Part shown: piece by piece, positions 61,297-64,000 of the stretch
Layout: each line of letters begins with the position of its first letter
Numbering within the stretch: position 1 is the first letter of the stretch
NCBI RefSeq assembly: GCF_007859395.1
Contig: NZ_VOHD01000006.1
Span: forward strand, 62,001 to 126,000
Direction: 5' to 3'
DNA length: 64,000 bases
Source of the DNA: Planomicrobium sp. CPCC 101110
GTDB taxonomy: Bacteria; Bacillota; Bacilli; Bacillales_A; Planococcaceae
Program-made: the position numbers and the translations under genes
Notes under the pieces: generated by a model
Told to the model about the DNA's origin: nothing
Database searches by the model: none
The model's input: only the letters and a program-made list of their open reading frames with translations

Positions 61297-62055
61297 TTAA
61301 TATCCAGTTGTTATTTTTCGTGCAAAATCTTCCAATGTATCGCCGTTCAGAATCATGATGCGTGGAATTTCAAATCGGCTGCCCTCATCGGTGCTTAAAC
61401 CGCCCGCTACTGTGAACGCGCCTTCAAATCCTAGGTTTTCAAGGACTGAAATCGTATCGGCGTTATAAGCTCCGTACGGATAAGCGAAAACGTTGGCCGT
61501 TTTGCCAGTCAGCGACTTGAGAGCCACCGTTGCATCATTGATTTCTGTGTATTGCTGAGCGTAGCTCATTTGGTTAAGGAATGGGTGGGTTACTGTGTGG
61601 TTTTGGATATCGACACCGTTATCCATGACAGTTGTGATTTCTTCGGCGGTCATGTTCCAGCTGCCATTCACCCAATTGGAAACTGTAAACTGTGTGGCTT
61701 TCAAATCATATTTGTCCAGGATCGGATAGACATTCGGATAAAAATCGCTGGAATTGTCATCAAATGTTAGTAAGATCGGTTTAGCCGGCATTGCCGCCTT
61801 TCCATCCAGAATGTTGAAGTATTGTTTAATGGTCAATGTGCGATAGCCGTTTTCCTTCAAGTAAACCATTTGTTTCTCAAACTCTTTTACGCTGTACTGG
61901 TAAAAATTGTTCGGGTCTGGATTATGGGAGACAACATGATAAAGCAGTACGGGAATTTCAATGTCGGTTGATTTTTTAGCTGAAGCCGGTTGATGGGAGA
62001 AACCCATCAATAAAAGGGAAAAAAGAAGCAGGGGAACTACCAGTAAATTTTTCAT
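61297..62055 (-). CDS. Secreted polysaccharide deacetylase
   Basis: This 252-residue carbohydrate esterase family 4 (NodB-fold) protein has a signal peptide (about 1-26, hydrophobic LLVVPLLLFSLLLMGF, then ASAKK). Catalytic and metal residues are visible: TFDD (Asp99-Asp100) and HTVTHP (His153, His157), then AYPYG for the acceptor loop. It removes acetyl groups from a wall polysaccharide or peptidoglycan outside the cell. GGAAAGGATG lies before the ATG. It stands alone with its terminator. Confidence 0.9.
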   Translation of the reverse strand: MKNLLVVPLLLFSLLLMGFSHQPASAKKSTDIEIPVLLYHVVSHNPDPNNFYQYSVKEFEKQMVYLKENGYRTLTIKQYFNILDGKAAMPAKPILLTFDDNSSDFYPNVYPILDKYDLKATQFTVSNWVNGSWNMTAEEITTVMDNGVDIQNHTVTHPFLNQMSYAQQYTEINDATVALKSLTGKTANVFAYPYGAYNADTISVLENLGFEGAFTVAGGLSTDEGSRFEIPRIMILNGDTLEDFARKITTGY

Positions 62056-62842
62056 GAAAAATCATCCTTTCCATTTAGATTCGTTTTCACTACCATTCTT
62101 GTTGCGGGTATGTAGATAAACTATCTGCTGTTTCCAGTGTAAAGGAGTGCCCGACCCACCTTTCGCATTTGTTTGCATATTTTCTTAAACAAGTAAAAAG
62201 TATGCAAACAAAAATATTTTGTATGCGCTTTCATTATGTCATGGTTTTTGAGTTAGTTCAATAATCAAACTAAGTTTCGGGAAAATTTATTTAGACGTTT
62301 TTAGTAAGGTGCTATTTCCTTCTTCGAACATGGAAGAAATCTTATACCAATGCTGAACTCCGTATAAAGGACTTATAGATAACATGAAATACAACTCGGA
62401 TGAACTTTAAGGACAACAGATTTGCCGGATTTTGATAGCTTCCGATAAGCGGAGAGTAATCTCAATAAAATGAAATCATTCTCCGTTCATTCGGAATTTA
62501 GATGAATGAATTGCTGAACTTATTGTTGAAAGAGGATTAGTGGGGGGATCCAGGTTTCTTCTATAGAAAAGGATTTCATCAATGAATTAGTTTTAATATC
62601 GCAGAGACCCGACTAATATCTTTGGAAAACGGGGCATCCTCTATTGCCAATAAGGTCTTTTGCAAACGAATAGCACAGTATGTATATGCTCTTTTCGGCT
62701 CCTTTTTACTGGCCGTGCTTGCATTAGCTTTACCTGCAGGGATTTTTCGGCATAGCGTATTGATAAAGTGGACTAGTCAGAAGATCTTATTGAAAGATCG
62801 ATGAAGAGGTTGAATGTGTTTATATGAATTTCATGGAAAACA
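62056..62842. other. Gene-free stretch
   Basis: Nearly 800 bases with no gene that I can support. The first 150 bases must contain the promoter of the deacetylase gene. The 60-residue frame at 62622 has no ribosome site. Confidence 0.5.
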
Positions 62843-63085
62843 TTAGATGGTAGTTTTGTTCTTTCTAAAAGCAAGTTCAAATTTTTTCCTTATCACTTTA
62901 TTGCCGGCAGGAAATCCTGAAGCCTGAAATTCCTGCCAGTTTTTCACAGAATGGCCGTCAATCATCCATTTCCCTTTTATCTTCTCGGCGTTGATGATCT
63001 CTTCAGTAATCCAGTATGTAACTGTTGTACGGCTGACTCCAAAAATCGGCATAGCTTCAGTGATCGTAAAGAATTCTTTATCCAT
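62843..63085 (-). CDS. Excisionase-like helix-turn-helix protein
   Basis: This 80-residue protein has a MerR/excisionase-type HTH: FTITEAMPIFGVSRTTVTYWI (split; about 6-26), then a wing with IKGKWMIDGHSVKNWQEF. It binds DNA, probably as a small stand-alone regulator; there is no integrase nearby. GGAGGAATG lies before the ATG. Confidence 0.75.
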   Translation of the reverse strand: MDKEFFTITEAMPIFGVSRTTVTYWITEEIINAEKIKGKWMIDGHSVKNWQEFQASGFPAGNKVIRKKFELAFRKNKTTI

Positions 63086-63506
63086 GACATTCCTCCTGGG
63101 TGTCTTTTTGCCTATTATATACCATTTACTTACATTATAGCACCTGCTTTATGGAAGTTTTTTTACAACTGAATGAAAGATCATTTAAGCTTGTTTAGTC
63201 TAAGAAAAAAAGGGAAAGCTTTATATTAATATACAGATGAGCTTATCTCGAATTCAGAGCAAATAAATTGTAATAAGGCTTTGTTGGGCGTAAAATTCTA
63301 TTTAGCACCAATAAAAAAGAAGATTCTAATCAGGCAACAGATGATTTCTATCGGCCGTTGCTTGGATTGGCGTTTGAGAGTTACTGCCATAGTAACGTTT
63401 TTTTGATACAACTTCTGTTAAAAGACGGAAAACCTCAGTTTGTTGCAATAGAAGGTTTCCGCAACAAAATATAGCTTTTTTCTGCGTTTGAAAGGACGGT
63501 TCAGAT
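63086..63506. other. Spacer with a short hairpin
   Basis: GTTACT-GCCAT-AGTAAC then GTTTTTTT (63380-63404) looks like a weak terminator but no gene ends before it. Nothing else is recognised. Confidence 0.4.
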
Positions 63507-64000
63507 ATGACTTTAAAAGTGAAAATATATTCCGATTATGTTTGCCCGTTTTGCTTCCTGGCTGAACAGCCGCTTGAAGAAGCGATCAAAGGAAAAGATG
63601 TAGAAGTGGAATGGATGCCATTCGAACTTCGCCCAGCGCCAAATCCGACTTTGCGGCCGGAAGAAAATTACCTCCAGACCACTTGGGCGCAATCGGTATA
63701 CCCGATGGCGAAAAACATGGGAATTGATATTGTCCTGCCTGACGTTTCACCCCAGCCGCACACCCATTTAGCGTTTGAAGGCTTTCAATACGCCAAGGCA
63801 AACGGGAAAGCGACAGCCTATAACGACCGGATGCTTCGGGCATTTTTCCAGGAAGGGCTTGATATCGGCAATGTCGATATACTGACGGCGCTTGCTGGAG
63901 AAATTGGGCTGGATCAAGAAGAATACCGGTCGGCACTTGAAACACGCAAGTACAAAGAAGCCCATCAGAAAGCCCTCCGGCACGCTTATGAAGAGGCGAA
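63507..64000 (+). CDS. DsbA/FrnE-type thiol oxidoreductase (cut by right edge)
   Basis: The first 164 residues of a thioredoxin-fold protein of the DsbA/FrnE (2-hydroxychromene-2-carboxylate isomerase) group: KVKIYSDYVCPFCFLAEQPL with the CPFC redox pair (Cys13, Cys16), then EVEWMPFELRPAPNP (about 33-47) and the helical insert with AFEGFQYAKANG. FrnE-like proteins are cytoplasmic disulfide oxidoreductases. AAAGGACGG lies before ATG 63507. The gene continues past the window. Confidence 0.87.
   Translation, partial: MTLKVKIYSDYVCPFCFLAEQPLEEAIKGKDVEVEWMPFELRPAPNPTLRPEENYLQTTWAQSVYPMAKNMGIDIVLPDVSPQPHTHLAFEGFQYAKANGKATAYNDRMLRAFFQEGLDIGNVDILTALAGEIGLDQEEYRSALETRKYKEAHQKALRHAYEEA

Noticed and set aside
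62843..63085. Possible prophage or integrative element boundary near the excisionase-like gene
   Set aside because: No integrase, repressor, tRNA or attachment repeat was found nearby.

Overview
The window looks like chromosome from a low-GC Gram-positive, most likely a Planococcaceae member (Planococcus or a close relative). This is inferred from strong AGGAGG-type ribosome binding sites, many GTG/TTG starts, rho-independent terminators after most units, a SAM-I riboswitch, and families typical of Bacillales (CcdA, DUF2294, DUF2512, RsbR-type STAS, MarR/TetR/RpiR regulators). No rRNA, tRNA, CRISPR array, transposase or prophage gene was recognised.

Layout. (1) 1-6511: a partly decayed block of flavin chemistry: 3' end of an NfsA nitroreductase, a DHA2 exporter, a nitronate monooxygenase, two NtaA/SnaA/DszA-type FMN monooxygenases, an FMN reductase and remnants. 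(2) 7040-8648: a nonsense-broken GAF-STAS gene and an RpiR remnant. (3) 8750-16592: an amino-acid catabolic cluster: HutD-like, RpiR regulator, M20 carbamoylase-type amidase, two sarcosine/N-methyltryptophan-type oxidases, an SDR and a GltS symporter. (4) 17105-25446: promoter, SAM-I riboswitch, hydantoinase A and B and a PotABCD-type ABC transporter, ending in a terminator. (5) 26132-26509: a secreted Lys-Gly repeat protein. (6) 27694-36673: the better-preserved relative of block 1: MarR regulator with three matching operators, a small winged-helix protein, an NtaA-type monooxygenase, NfsA, DHA2 exporter, SsuE-like reductase, MsnO8-type luciferase-like monooxygenase, a GC-rich actinobacterial-looking NtaA gene, and a Prp-like protease. 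(7) 36729-42362: TetR with two SDRs, several remnants, ABM-domain protein, nitroreductase and a stress-type SDR. (8) 42829-64000: a mixed region: phosphotransferase, BKACE-like enzyme, DUF2512, two DUF2294 proteins, CcdA, a MocR regulator beside an EamA exporter, esterase, FAD monooxygenase, TVP38 membrane protein, secreted repeat protein, rhodanese, paired tiny paralogues, GNAT, polysaccharide deacetylase, excisionase-like HTH and a DsbA/FrnE protein cut by the right edge.

How the parts fit. Blocks 1 and 6 share gene order and near-identical stretches, so they appear to be two copies of one module in which NAD(P)H-dependent FMN reductases feed FMNH2 to class C monooxygenases, with an exporter and nitroreductase alongside. 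Such enzymes in known cases release sulfur or nitrogen from organosulfur and chelate compounds. The hydantoinase-ABC operon under a SAM riboswitch suggests that it too serves sulfur or methionine supply. Several intergenic regions carry copies of a dispersed two-hairpin repeat, and three sites with TTTAAGG repeated at 11 bp suggest an OmpR-type regulon near the TVP38 and secreted repeat genes.
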